Assembly: GCA_038503065.1 (NCBI GenBank) | Contig: JBCAMK010000020.1 | Span: forward strand, 992,001-1,056,000 | Reading direction: 5' to 3' | Origin: Paragyromitra xinjiangensis | Taxonomy: Eukaryota > Ascomycota > Pezizomycetes > Pezizales > Discinaceae | DNA length: 64,000 nucleotides | Shown: in pieces, positions 33,556 to 48,408 of the stretch | Layout of the letters: each line of letters starts with the position of its first letter | Position numbering within the stretch: position 1 is the stretch's first letter | Translations under genes and position numbers: made by a program | Notes under the pieces: generated by a model | Databases searched by the model: none | What the model was told of the DNA's origin: nothing | The model's input: the letters and a program-made list of their open reading frames with translations, nothing else

Positions 33556-36236
33556 ACGCAGCCTTTTTGGCGCAAACATTTTAGTTACTTGATCTATAGA
33601 GAGTTTTCTTGTTTCGTCTTTTTCTTTCCACCTCGTTTCTTATGCCAAACAGAACTTTCGTGTTCAACGGGTGTTTTGTACCCGATTTTCGGTTTCTGTA
33701 CGGTATTACCTAGGGCATTTGCGCTTGGGAGCGAATATTTTCCACTAAATTGATGATCTCTTTGTTCCTTTACTTCCTACTTACGGGTATCCAGGAGACT
33801 CCAGAGAGAAGTTTTTTTTATTACCGTTTTTGCATTCTTCTGGAATACTATTAGCCCATGCCAAGAACGAAAGAAAACCCCTCCACTAATAAGGCTTAAG
33901 CCTATGAACATTAGCCTGGGTGTATCTTCAACCCTTTTGGGGGCTCTAGGACCCTCTATTGAACGGCTGGTTTCCAGAAGGAATAAAAAGCAAGGCATCT
34001 AGCTCACCAAAAGAATGCGGAATATTACGGAATAGATAACACTAAAACAATGGCTTTACAATATCCTGCATGCGAATTATTTGATTCCGGGAGTTACTGA
34101 ACGATCAAATATGCAGGCCGATTCTCGATGTCGATGTGGTTATCCATATATATACCGGGGAATAAATCGCTGTAGAACCAACGTCTATTCCTGGGATCTC
34201 TCGGCAGGCACCTTTTACCGAGACACCAGATCGGAGCACAGTCGTTATCTATCAATTTCATGCAACCTGGCCACAACATGACGTGGGCCGATATCCCGAG
34301 TCCGGAAATCAGATAAGCGACCGGAAACCCACTTAAGCTCGTGCCGCAAGTTAGCTGCACGTCATTATCGCGATGAGGTTTGTCTGCAGATTTCAATTTC
34401 ACCCGGGTTCTTCGGCGTCAATGCAGAAACATATCTACCGGCGATGTGTCCTGCAGCTATGGGTGGGTTTTTACGTTAACGGAGACCTGGTATTCGCACT
34501 GGACAATGGCGCAGAAAACTACCGGTTCTCCAGTTGCATACAGCGTGCCTTAAACGTGCCTACTTTCTGCATCAAAAGTAACCATGGGATACGGAACAAA
34601 TAGCTAACACTGAGACAGGTGGCTACGGAATGTTACCATTAGCTAGAAAGTCGATACCCGTACCCAGCTGGCGTGATTAGCAACTCAGAGCCAATTGCAT
34701 TCTCCCAGGTCGAGCGAGTGCCACCCCAAAACCTTCGCAATCCAAGTGTCACCAGAAAGAGTGGTAACTTTTAAAGATTAGAATTTGGAAACTAAAACGT
34801 CATATTCAATCCTGTAAGGGTTGTAGAATAGTCATGAATTATCTGATATCCCAGCTAGATAATTCAATCTTAAAAACTCTCAAAAATCACCTAGGCCCTC
34901 TTACGCCCCTTGTTGTAAGTTCCCTAGGCGACGACAATGAGTCGGACTGGGTTTTGCTTGCTCTTTTTTTTGGGCTCTCTCCCATCCATGTTGGTGAAGT
35001 TTTAGTGCTTTACATCACTTTTTCTAACCTAAGGTAATTCGTGAAGCCGAAATAAGATTCGCGTAGAGGCCTAGGCCGTAATTAGATTAGCCAGCTCACG
35101 AGGGTTGATTGTCTCGGTGGAAATTTCTTGAATGAGCCTAATGAGCCTGTGAAGTTGCATGATTTTTTGTGCATTATTTTGCCTCGGTTGAAGAGCTAAA
35201 ACACGCATAGGTAACTTGGGAATGCTATATTTGGCCATAATTGTGAATAAAATACAATAATTATGGAAAAATAGGCTGGGAACGAGACAGAATGCTAAGT
35301 TAACTCGAAGAAATAAACATTACCTTCCGCCAAGTCTTCTGGGTGTGAGACATCTGATTACGATCAATCTTGTGAGAAGCACGCGATGCCAGCTATAAGA
35401 AGATATTCCTGGCATGGAATATCTTAGTTGGCTGGTGGCTTCTTCGACTTGTGATCGTTAAAATTGATAAGCTGGTAACGGTGGGGCCACATCTTTCCTG
35501 CCAGCCTCATATCTTATAAACCTAGCAGTATTTGTATTTGTTGATCTGACTATGAAGTGGGCCGAATCTGGCAGATTGCTGAAACTGTATGGGCAAGCCT
35601 ACTCCACCTAGATACATAAAAATAGCTATTTACTAAAAGTTCTTGGATGCAGGCTTGTATCACCTAAAAGAGACATCGCTCCAGGCAGACGCACTGACAA
35701 AGCAAATCTTGTCTCCTGAGGCAAGGCGAAATTTCTGGTGATGACCTTGAGCTCGCGATTAAGCACCTACTTTGTCAATCGAATTATTGTTGCCTGTGAA
35801 TGTAAAGACAATAGTGTCCGGTATGAGACGAGTCAGGCAAACTTGAATCCGCGCCGCGGACAGAGCATCGCTCGTTCAGGTTGGGCCATGAAATACAGCC
35901 AATCAGCGGTGATAGAGTATTCCGAGCGCCACGGCGGGAGCGGGAAAAAATCCCTGTCCTGGCTGCGGGAGACGGGAGAATCCTTGTCTACCAGTTTCGG
36001 CCTAGACCTCTCAATGTGGCTAACTATAAGGCCTCCCCCATAGCCATGGCGGAGCACACGTCTTTCGCCTGCATACTGCCGCCTGAAAAGACAAATAAAA
36101 AAGAAGGTACTTAAACTAAGCAATAGCACGAACATGAATCTGCCTACCAAACCACATCGAATTCCTCTAATTGCCTGTTCAAGATAACTAGCATCTCCCG
36201 TTCCGTCAATTCTCAAGCCTCTACTCTTATATCAGA
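33556..36236. other. Long intergenic region (2.7 kb)
   Basis: No supported coding sequence. The left part is the 3' flank of the galactonate dehydratase-like gene. The right end is the promoter of the 36237 gene. Short open frames on both strands show no family marks. Confidence 0.55.
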
Positions 36237-38044
36237 ATGGTCACACCTCTCAAGAACACTGATTCCATAGACAAATGGATTAGAGCAGAGGCTTTCAAAC
36301 ATGCGTATAACGAAGAGACGAAGGGCTTCATTGGGAAGAAGAAGGTTGAAGACCGTATCTCCAGTGCCGTCCCACGAGAACTCATTATGTTGGGTTACAC
36401 GAGGGAGAAAATTGAACTCAGACTGAAAGAGATGTTGGCGAGCGGCTTGACAGAAGGGTTGATCCAGGACTGCAACGAAAAGCGCGTTAAATCTAGCAAG
36501 CTTGAACCCATCGCTATCCGAAAACCCCCTAGTGTTTCTCCCGGTGGTAGAGATCTTGGGGTCGCTGGCGATAAAGGTACATTATCCCCAAGTACTGATG
36601 CCGCCCGTATCCCCGGTATTACCACAAGCGGCAATTCTGGTGCTGGTATTTATATTTCCAGCCCAGCCAGCACTGACGCACTTGGTGTTGGTGCCCGCGC
36701 TGGAGTTACAAGTGCTAGTACGGCAACATCTGGCGTGGGAGCTAGAAGTAGGGTTAGCAATCATTTTCTTGGTACATTCGGTAACGGTAGTATTGGTACT
36801 CGTATTAACTTTAAAATAAGGCTGTTGAGAAAGGAAAGAAGCCAATGACAGCGATGGTTGAGGATGAAGTCGAAGAGAAGACACATTATGGGAAAGCCTT
36901 TTCGACAGCAGACGAGCCAAATCAAAAATCTATATCAAGCACCCCACTCCCACCAGTATCGATAGCTGATGTCGACCGTGCCATCGCCGATTTTGTAGCA
37001 GGGAAATTACCTGGTCTTTCTGAAATTCACCCCAAAACTACGCCAAAGTTAGATACCGTTGACGATTCAAAAGATATATTTTCTCGCGGCGGCAGTACCC
37101 CTCAAAGGTATTTTTTTCTTTTTCAGTTCTCATTTTTAGGGACGAAAGCAACTGTTTGTGAAGTATAACTGTTAACGTGAGTATGAAGAAGCCGAAGCCC
37201 AGTGTCATCGATATTGGTCTCACCGCCTCCACCCCCACCTTTAGATCCAGATATCCCATCCCTACCATTTAAATTGCAGCACCGCATCCTAATAACTCTC
37301 CAAAGCATTCTCGAGAATGCATGCTACGACTTCGCGCGAAAGTACTATCCCACTTTCCTAATCCGCAAAGGCTGGGACTGCCCTGAAGCGGGTGAATTAA
37401 CTCATTGGACCCGCGGGCTTAGTGGTGAATTTCGCGAGAATCCCACACGAGTTGTAAGGGAGTCAGAGCATTTCCCGTTAGCTTTAAAAGGGATAGATGA
37501 AATTCGGCACTCAGCCGTGCATCGGGTTCCAGTGTCAGGAAGGGATATCCAGCGTCTCATAGAGAAAGCCCGGGTTTTCTTACACATGCTCGACGCTAGT
37601 AAGCGGATGCGCGACCACGTTGACGAAATCCATGAGATTATCGAGAGAAATATTCTCATTGTCCTGGATAAGCGGAGGAAGAAGGAGGAAAAATTAAGAC
37701 AGGAATTAGAGAAGTTGGAAGAGTGGAAAAGGATCTTGGAGCTTAGGGAGGTGAGAGCAATCAGGCAAGCGGAACACGAAGAAGAAAGTATTCAGAGGTT
37801 ATTTCGTGATGAAGTAGGACAAGCACTAGAGGCGTTGGGAGCTGAGGAAAGCGTGGAATATAGTGTTGGGACTGGTGCTGAGCAAGAAAGCAGTAGTATT
37901 GGCAACACGAGGGAGGAGGAGCCCGCTCAATCTGAAGCAGGAGTAGCAATTGATGTGGAAGAATCTACGCCGGGACAAGAGGAGTATTTCCATGAGTCAG
38001 AAGGCTGGCCTGCTGAGGGTGAAGATGATGGGGACGAAGTATGA
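36237..38044 (+). CDS. Protein of unknown function with C-terminal coiled coil
   Basis: Not recognised with certainty. Inferred exons: 36237-36752, 36821-37107 and about 37198-38044, roughly 549 aa. The N-terminus has a helical block (IDKWIRAEAFKHAYNEE) and a VPRELIMLGYTREKIELRL segment. The middle is a Thr/Ser/Gly/Ala-rich low-complexity region (about 110-172), then SIADVDRAIADFVAGKLPGL. The third exon starts with polyproline and contains an Arg-rich helical domain with IRHSAVHRVPVSGRDIQRLI. I recall that last motif as recurrent in uncharacterised ascomycete proteins. A long coiled coil follows (LDKRRKKEEKLRQELEKLEE) and then an acidic tail. Exon 3 can start at three in-frame AAG acceptors (37188, 37191, 37197). 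The intron donor at 36753 (GTTAGC) is weaker, so exon 1 could be a separate gene. Confidence 0.65.
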
Positions 38045-40020
38045 GGGCCCGTGACTATTCTTCATAGGCGTCGCATTTTTGTCGGTTCTTTGGCGCACCT
38101 ATTGAGTTTTTGAATTCTTGAGCTCTCGTGAGTTCGTTATTTTCAGGGACTGTTCATACTTTGTGATTTTATAAGGTATGATGGTTGGGGTGAATGATTT
38201 ATCTAAGCTGTTTGTTGGTCATGGGAAGAGGAGGGTGAGCAAAGCTTTGATGATGAGTTTAAAATCGAGAAACCTGGCTTTCCTCCAGATTTTTTAACGT
38301 AAACCTCTATTGAAGAAGGATTGCATGCATTTACGCCGTTAAGTCTAGGGGATGATAGATGCCAAATTGATGCCGTTGAGTTAGTTAATAAAATTATTTA
38401 CTGCCACAAGTGAAAGCCCTTCCCCTGCGCAAAGCTCTTCTATCGGTAGAAGGGATGTACCCATAAATATCCCTATTAATGTCGGGTAAATGGATCCGCC
38501 GAATAGCAATTGTTGGATAGAACGGCTTCTTGAGGAGTCAAACCTTCGTGTGAAGGGAGGTTTGAGTTTGAGTTAATCGCATCCTTTTCTCGATACGAAT
38601 ATATACTACTAATAGAAAGACTACGCTCTCATAATACCCTGTGATAATGGGTCGCGGAGTATATAATGGGCAAGCTCTGGGCCAACGAGAGTGGATGAGC
38701 CTAAATATCAACAAAGTGCTCTACGCAGGATAGAGTACATAAGAGAACCTATTAGAAGGCTATATCCCATGTGCCTTAAAAGTAAAAGTGAGTGATATTC
38801 CATGATACAATTACTTCCTGCAGAGATAAGGGAGAATCCTCATTCAGGGTATCTAGCTACTATAATCATGGCACTTTTAATGAACAACCAAATACAAGAA
38901 TAAAAATAGAACAATGTTCTAGCGTACCAAAAACTCTTACTCCTTCCATCCCGAATATAAACCTTAAGATCCCACTTCCCTTCCTAGAAAATATACCCGT
39001 CTTGTCTTTCACCTCTTCCTAGCAGCAGCAGCAATGTTTTATTCCGTTTACCTCCTCTCCCCAGTGCCTGATCCTGTATCTCGCTTTCTGTATCTCACAC
39101 TTCCCCCAGCTCGCGTTCTCTTTGCATTCTGTCCCATACCTTTCTACATTCGTTTCCACAAACCGCCGTTTCTTACTTCTTGTCCGTATACTATCGTCGG
39201 GGAGTTTACTCGATGGGATTTCTCCGGTGAGGATATACGGAGTGGATAATTATGCAGTATTTAGTTTAGAGCCGAGGGGTTTCCAGTTTGCTACTGATGC
39301 TACTGAGGACTTGACCAATAGTGTTATGCTTGAGGGTTTCTCCTCCTGCCTCAGCTCCCCCATTTTCAGGTCTTCCTTATCCTTTTGTTACATCCTTTGG
39401 ATGGAGGTTTTATGTAGTGGGCCGATAGTTTTCCTATCTAGCTATAGCGAGGGTTTATACTAATGTACCGTATTTACTGGAAAAATATGACCCGGCGTTA
39501 CCGTGTGGCTTGCGTATAGAAATCATTTGAGCCAGCCGGATATGGTAGAGCTTCTGTCCCTTCCGCCACTCTTGCCGCCACATCAGGTTTAGTATTGGGG
39601 TAGCGCCAGGTCGTATTTTCTCAGTAAGCGCTGTAATTTTAACCTCTAGTGGAAAAGTAATAATATGTCGCAATACCGTATAGGGTTAAAAATAACTAGA
39701 AATCCACAGTCGTTCTGTGCTGCTCACCCCTGTGGATCTTCCGCCTCAACCGCGGATGGAGCTATGATGTAGCTCTCGATATGTATTGAATACATCGTGT
39801 CACATACTTCTGCTTTAATTTTGGGGTAGCGAGGAGCGTGCTGCTTCGGTTGGGGCGCGGATTTCTGACTGTTTTTTATCTATATAACACCAACCTGATG
39901 GATGCTATACTTAATGTGCTCTAATCAACCACGGCATGTGTACTTTTTATTAAATACCAAAAGCTATTCAAAATCAAGGTATCCATCAATCCTCGCCAAC
40001 TTGCTCAAGGCATCATGCTA
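38045..40020. other. Intergenic (convergent 3' ends)
   Basis: 2 kb between the unknown gene and the GH105 gene. A 71-codon frame at 39034-39249 starts after CAGCAGCAGCA and is preceded by CT-rich sequence. It and the overlapping frame at 39122-39463 show no family marks. No gene is claimed. Confidence 0.5.
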
Positions 40021-41415
40021 TCAACCACTCACGATCGCCTCATACTCGATGCTAGCGTATATGAAAGGTCCAATTCCCTTCAAATCATTCTGTCTCTTTG
40101 CAACGGAAATATAGTACTAAAATATCTTCATTAACATCCTTCCACTCTTACTATTTTAGAGGCGGGAGATGATACGGACCTCAAATGTCCCGTTGCTTCC
40201 TAAACTTCCCACGCTCACCGTTCCTTCCCAATTCAACAAACCCTTGCTGTCTGGCACAACATATTGTGAAAGCAATAATTTGTATGCTTTTTCCGCCGTC
40301 GGGAAGTAGTCTGCTTTGCTAATATATCCCATCCGGATGCCTTTCAATATCGCATATACGAACATCGCGGTGCCACTGGTTTCAATATAGTTGCCCGTAT
40401 GACCAGGCCACGGCTCTGACATAACCAACCACCAACCGCCATTTGTAGGATCCGCTGCTTTTTTGACCGCAGCAACGGCCCGAACAAAGTAGCTCTTTAA
40501 TGTTGCAGCTCCAGCATTCGATGACGGGAAATGATCAAGCACATCTAAAAGTGCCATCAAGTACCACCCTAAAGCACGGTCCCAGACCTCTGGGCAAGCG
40601 CCAGTGATATCGTCCGCCCAAACAGCTGCTTTCGACTCATCGTAACCATGTTTCAGAAGGCCAGTTGTTGCGTTTCGAACATTCTGCTCAATGAGATCAA
40701 ACTGGCGTACGATATCGGCAAATGCGGTGGTATTTGTAGGCTGGAAGAAGGAGGTGTATTGGGTATAGAATGGGGCTTGCATGTAAAGCCCGTCGAGCCA
40801 CATTTGGTATTTGTAGGTGGATCGATGCCAGAAGCCACCTATAGTGAAATTGTGAGTTTTGGATCAAGGTATTTTTGAAAAGGCCAGAAACTCACCTGCA
40901 TTATTGCGTGGGTGGGTTTGCAGCTGTTTCCGTAGTGTATCTGCCGCCGTCTTATACTTAACCAGGCCCGTTTTAAGGTATCTATCCTCGTTCAATTAAT
41001 AATAATCGTTTTGGAGTAGGGCATAAATTCTTATTCTCAAAAAGAATGATCGTTCAAACCGAGTGACATACAGATAAATGAATTCTGGTCCCAATCTGAC
41101 GTCATCAAGGGTGTAATACTCGAGATCATAATCTAATATCGTTCCAGTTGAGCCCACAACATTGTCGATACCCGTCTTTAAATAGTTGTAGTAAGTGATA
41201 TTTCCAGTCTTATTATAAACCATCTCAAGAGCTCGTTCGAAAACCGCGTGCTCGTAAGTTACAAGTATATTCCCAGAAGTATCTTTTCCCAGAGGAGTCC
41301 CCCGAGCGATAACAGAGTCGGCCATCCATGTCGAATACTGTTGGGCCCCAGAAACCAGCGAGAACAGGAGGACAAATATGTCGAAGAAGAAGAGCGCTAT
41401 CATATTATTCCTCAT
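40021..41415 (-). CDS. Secreted unsaturated rhamnogalacturonyl hydrolase (GH88/GH105)
   Basis: Removes the terminal unsaturated galacturonic acid left by pectin or rhamnogalacturonan lyases. Inferred exons: 41415-41072, 40981-40896, 40838-40180, 40116-40021 (394 aa), with consistent phases. A signal peptide is clear (MIALFFFDIFVLLFSLVSGA), so the enzyme is secreted. Family blocks: DDVRLGPEFIYL joined to YLKTGLVKYKTAADTL, GGFWHRSTYKYQMWLDGLYM (the Asp, about residue 159, is the expected catalytic residue), EVWDRALGWYLMALLDVL, GGWWLVMSEPW and GNYIETSGTAMFVYAI. The last exon (YYISVAKRQNDLKGIGPF, then IEYE) supplies the normal C-terminus. Without it the frame stops early at 40156. Six kb away lies a galactonate dehydratase-like gene, also in sugar-acid breakdown. 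Confidence 0.9.
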
Positions 41416-42112
41416 GGTGGGCTCCTTTGGAATATGATGACTCTGCCGTAGTATACGCTGGGGGTATCTCGAGGAGATTCTTCGTGGTTTATTTTATACG
41501 AATTTCTTTCTATCCTAAGTTGACCATCACCATTAATATAGTTCCGTATTTCCGTAATTTCGGGCCATTGCAGCCCGTAAACTGTCTTGGTTGTGGGGAA
41601 TTTCATGTATGCACACATCGTAATTGTGCTGGTATTACAAAGGGACCGACTACAACAGGGGTTTTGTTGATATCCGGTACATCTACTAGGATTAACCTTT
41701 TGGGGGGTCCGGAAGCTTGCCCGAGGAACCTGGTGTTACCTATTACTCATTAGGCAGGTTAAGCAAACTCCATGCAGTGAGCTTCATGATTTCCATTCTC
41801 GTATCAAACATTTAGTTAGTGGTTGGGTCTTATCCGCAAAAAGTAACCATCAGTAATCGGGAGGGGTTCCGTAATAGTCAATTTTTGCGCAGCGAGAAAG
41901 GTTGGCAGCACTTCTACAATCACGATAAAGGAGGCAACGTATGAGAGGAAGAAAACTTTATGTATTCCTTATCTCTTCGCACAAAAGAAACAAAAATAGA
42001 AATTTCCGAGACAAAAAAGGAATTTTTTCAACGCCCCAAGTGCACGGAATAGTGCATCTAGAACTTGCAAGAACTATTCCACCATACCCAGCACATTTTT
42101 TTAAAACTATAT
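41416..42112. other. Intergenic, upstream of GH105 / downstream of TEF1
   Basis: 700 bp holding the GH105 promoter and the TEF1 3' UTR. Overlapping short frames here show no family marks. Confidence 0.5.
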
Positions 42113-44126
<2,014 letters not shown>

Positions 44127-46385
44127 TTTGTTTTTCGTGTAAGCGTGAAAGAGGTGGTTTTAAAGAAGATGAATTACTCAGAAGAACGTAGGTATTGTTC
44201 GGTATGCTGAGAAGACGATTAGCAGATGAAGGAGAAGTGAAGAGAGAAACTTTGGGGGGAAGGAGAGAGTAACTCACAGTGACAAGGAGGGGAGAAAAGA
44301 AAGAAGAGAAACTCGCGGCTTTGTGTGGAAGATGGGTCTTTAAAGGAAAAAGGAGGGGCAGCCCCGCCTCCAGTGCGTCTTGGCAATTTGTGACTGGGAG
44401 TGCCGTGGGCAGGACTGCAAGTTTGGGAGCGTTTTGAGAGCCCGCCCAACATGCACGCACAATCATGGGTGCTGCAACACTAGCCCTATACGGCATAGCG
44501 GTGGAGAAAAAACTTCAAGGTGGGGTGCAGGAAGAGAAAAAAAGTGGGAGCTTTCTGAGGTTGGAGGGGTAGAGCAGGAGGGGCAAAGAGGGGTAGCAAC
44601 GCGACTTACCTATCTCAACGCTTCACGTTTCCTTCGACCTACCTACTTTAGACGTATTCAAGATACATGTAGTTAACTACGATCTCGTCGAGTAGGAATA
44701 GGCGGTCGTAATTCTTCTTACGCGTCTTGCCTAGATACTGATCCTGACACTTTTGCTAGACGAAATAAAGTGGCGGCGCTAAATTTCCTTATCAATCTAA
44801 TCCTTGCCTTACAAGCATGAGGCTCGGTGCTGCATGACAGACCCCAAGAAACTATTCGCCCATCATCACTCTTCCCCACTGGCCAAGAACCATTTCTAAC
44901 CGCGTCTGCACGTGCTTGATTAGGTACGGTAATGAATGACTCGCCCTACTAGCCCTGTAAGAAAAATGCCTACTGGCATATACCGTATCAAACCGATGTA
45001 GCGGCGGGCAGAACGTCCCGTACCAGCACCTCTAACCTCCATGACCCTAACCTTCTTTCTCTCAATTGTGTTCACTTCAAACACGGGGCAGAGTCTTGAC
45101 ACACCTAGCCCGAGCCACAAAGCTTGACTATCTCAGGCAGGAATAAAAATATAAACAGTTTTTGCAGTCCAATATTTCCAAGAGCTACATATTACCTATC
45201 TATCATCCCACCAATAGTATAAGCTTAGATAATAGTAAGTAGAAAGGATTGATATAATTATGGCTTTGAGGACCTAGCCGGAAGGGCTCTACCAACAATC
45301 CCAATAGCTCAGGTAGCATGTAGTGATCTTATATGACTAACTTGAAGAATAGTTTAGATGTTCACCTAAACCCTAGGCTCCCCACACTTAGTTAGTGTGA
45401 GCCGTAAGTCTAAACACTATTGTTACATCACTAGTATTGCCCAGTGCCTTGGGTCTTAACAGAATAGTTTTATGTTCGACACACATTAAGTTGGGGAATG
45501 AGACCTCATATCTTACAAAATAGAGATTATTCACTTTGGGGGCAACAGGCTTTCAGAGAAACCAAGCCCCAGACGAGTCCTCCCAGAACTAGCGAAAGTC
45601 TCGAAGCAGTCAAACCCATTCTCTGGGTTCTGTGAGTCTTTTTAACACCACCTAAGCCCAAAGTCTTAGCTGATTAGGGTTTTAACACAAAATCCCTGCT
45701 TAATTATTAATCAGTTAGGAATATAGTAGGCCATTAGGAATCAGGAAGGGAGGAGCTCCGGTGCGATAAGTTATCTAAGGGAGTGAACCATCAAACGGGT
45801 TGCTGTAATATTCCCGTAAGAAAAAACCGTCATCTCGGCGGCCAACACCATTAGGCTGCCTAACAACCGCTCTCAAACACTCCCCAGCAACGGTGCGATG
45901 ACTTCACTCCTATAACAAGACAACCTCTAGTCTCGTGAATCAATCTCCCTGAATAAAACAGGACGCTGTTTTCTAACTAGGCAATCCAAACACAAATTTC
46001 AAATCTTTTCTCTCAGCATCGCTTAAATTCAGTTCATACATAATCATCGCTTTTCAGATATTTCGCCAGACCATCAATACACAAACTCCCACCCACATCC
46101 CTCTTAAACACCCTCAAGGTAACGCTGACACAGAGAGGAATAAACACAGTAACAATGTGTACACAAATGCCCAATGAAGCACCAAGCCAGTAAGTATGCA
46201 AATTGAACAAAAAACACAACGCCATGCTCCAAGATAAAGATATCAACATAATATACAATAATCAGTCTCTACCCCGTGTCAGCCAAATACTCCTATTTGC
46301 CCTCCTGTGAGTCAGCAAGAAGAACTTACTCATTACAGGCTATCGTTTACAACTCACCCTCAAAGGTACTCTTGCCCATCCAACT
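44127..46385. other. Intergenic, TEF1 promoter side
   Basis: 2.3 kb. The part next to TEF1 (44127-44700) is its promoter and leader. The rest is AT-rich. A 74-codon minus frame at 46034-46258 is hydrophobic but has no family support. A small hairpin (CACACTtagttAGTGTG) lies near 45388. Confidence 0.55.
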
Positions 46386-47586
46386 TCATCGGGCCCCCAA
46401 AGCCTCGCTATAAAAAGTTGGAATATACTGCGGAATGAACGTTCCATAAAGTAAATTCAATTGTTCTAAATAATACTCCCTCGCCTCAGCAAGTGCCTCC
46501 TTGATAATCCTCAGCCGCTCCGCGGAAGTCATCATTTGTTTAAAACTACCCGATATTGTGAGTGGAACTCAAGACAGGGTTTATCGTCCTGGAGGGAGCA
46601 CCTACTTTGTTATCGTAAAATCCCCGCGGACATACAACAAATGTTGGGAGAACCTGGCGCCACCCATATAGTCACAAAGCTCTCTAAGCCAGCGACTAGC
46701 GGTGGCAAGCGTAACGAACGAGTTTGCGGACTTGGCCATAGGCATATCGGCCATTACATGGCACTGTTCCGACATATCAGTACGTCTCTTCACAGTGCCG
46801 CAGTCCGCGAACACATACCAGCACCTCGCTCGCTTTTGCCCTCGCGTCTTTTCCGCGGAAATTCTTTACGAGACCGTCGAAAACCATATGGAGATGATAC
46901 AACGCGACGCACTGCAGCGTCTTCTTATCGTGTTCATTTTCCGTCTCCATATATAGCCTGACAAGACCCAGGAGAAAGCCTGCAATTGGCTTCGCAGGAT
47001 CCGGGACTTCAGCAAGGATAGGTTCTGCAGGATCATATTCGAGCAGCGTTATCCGTCCAAGGGTGACCTGAATGTCGAAGTCGGCTTGCTTCAAATCCAT
47101 TATCGATTTTGCCTTATGGGCGATGAGGCGATCCGACTTCTCACCGACCTGGCGGGATCTACCAGCGGTCTACACGCGAACATGAGCAATGAACAATCAC
47201 GATATACAGATGGGCATAGCTACACTAGGAGTCTCGGGTGGTGTCGAAACACCCCCTCCATGAACAGATGAACTGTGTGTATCCCTCACCCCGCTCCCTC
47301 CTACAGCCACTAGTGGGGCACTGGCACCAGCTGCTTCTAGGCTTGCAGCATCTCTCATCAACGCAGACGTGTCGAGCTTAGTCGCGCTTAACACGAGCTC
47401 TGCGACACCAGGAAGACCTAGTCTATAAAAGCGCAGAGCCAATGACGACTGCTGTGCTGACCAGGAATCTGCGGGAGGGGGGGGTCTAGAGGCGTGACGT
47501 GCTTGGGTTGTGGTAGTGGGAGGGGGCGCTGGGGGGGGATCAGGAGGTGACATTTGGCCGAAAGGGGAGCCGAGGAATGAGTCCAT
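46386..47586 (-). CDS. Protein of unknown function, 4 exons
   Basis: Not recognised. Inferred exons: 47586-47224, 47169-46819, 46763-46606, 46545-46386 (343 aa). The introns are 54, 55 and 60 bp and all phases fit. Such uniform introns around continuous frames are the main support. The N-terminus is Pro/Thr-rich (MDSFLGSPFGQMSPPDPPP). A likely helical region follows (SLALRFYRLGLPGVAELVLS), then DIQVTLGRITLLEYDP, GLVRLYMETENEHDKK, MPMAKSANSFVTLATASRW and a C-terminal helix (EAREYYLEQLNLLYGTFIPQ). No catalytic motif, signal peptide or membrane segment is seen. The first intron's GTAGCT donor is weak. It may be a lineage-restricted fungal protein. Confidence 0.6.
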
Positions 47587-48408
47587 CAGGGGGGGTTAGC
47601 TGGGATGGAGGGGAGGGGAAGTTAGGGTGGGGAGGGGGGGAGGTTAGCTTTGGGGAGGGATGGAGGTGAGGTTGGTGAGAGGGGGTGAGGTGAGGTAATG
47701 ACCAGCAGGTATACAAATTACTGTGGAGATGGAGGAATAGCGTGAACGGGGCAGATGGTTGGTGGACTCGGGTGATTGCAATGCCAAGGCGCACGAAGGA
47801 ACCTTATTCTAGAGCCGCATCCATCATGGTCCGAAACAGAACGAATAATTGCAATTGAGGTGAGATATCAGTGCTCTAGGCTCTTTACACTAACGGGAGT
47901 TGAACAATTGATTATGGATTGACTGAGCACGACTTAGTCAGTTACATATAGCTCCTCCTATTCTCAAAAAGGTAATTATGGAAATCATACTGTAGTGAAC
48001 CCTGGCACTCGGCCGTCCGGTCCCCACACTTGGTCGTCTACATATCATGTATGTAGGTACATATCTGCTTATACCCGCCTTACGCGCATCTATCACCCCC
48101 ATCATCGTAGAATCCCTGGATTACACTTGTGCTCTATCCCTGCGATAATAAATTCTCCACTTATGAATCTAAACCCTTGGTAAAAAGGCAGCCTCTACGA
48201 TGATCTGATCTTCAAAGCTCCCAATAGCTATTCATTTCGTACTACCCCAACACCGAAGGACATGGCTTGCACATGCACACACACACACACATATATATTT
48301 GCATCATATTCGTACAAGAGATACGTACTACCCACAAACCCAGGAAATAAGAATCCCCGTAAATATATGGCATCATCTACACATAACCGACATAATCTCT
48401 ATCCTCAC
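47587..48408. other. Intergenic with G-rich tract and microsatellite
   Basis: 820 bp. The first 120 bp above 47587 are strongly G-rich on the plus strand, so CT-rich in the transcript sense of the unknown gene, a typical fungal leader. A CA/TA microsatellite lies at 48276-48298. No gene is seen. Confidence 0.55.
48276..48298. repeat. (CA)n-(TA)n microsatellite
   Basis: An uninterrupted CA run is followed by AT repeats. Confidence 0.9.

Noticed and set aside
39034..39463. Possible small plus-strand gene after CAGCAGCAGCA
   Set aside because: Short overlapping frames without domain. Splice signals do not join them convincingly.
40156..40179. Truncated C-terminus of the GH105 enzyme at 40156
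   Set aside because: A GTCCGT donor at 40179 and a TTTTAG acceptor at 40117 lead to a last exon with the normal family ending.
46034..46258. Small hydrophobic minus-strand frame
   Set aside because: Only 74 codons, no family, close behind the stop of another gene. Probably chance.
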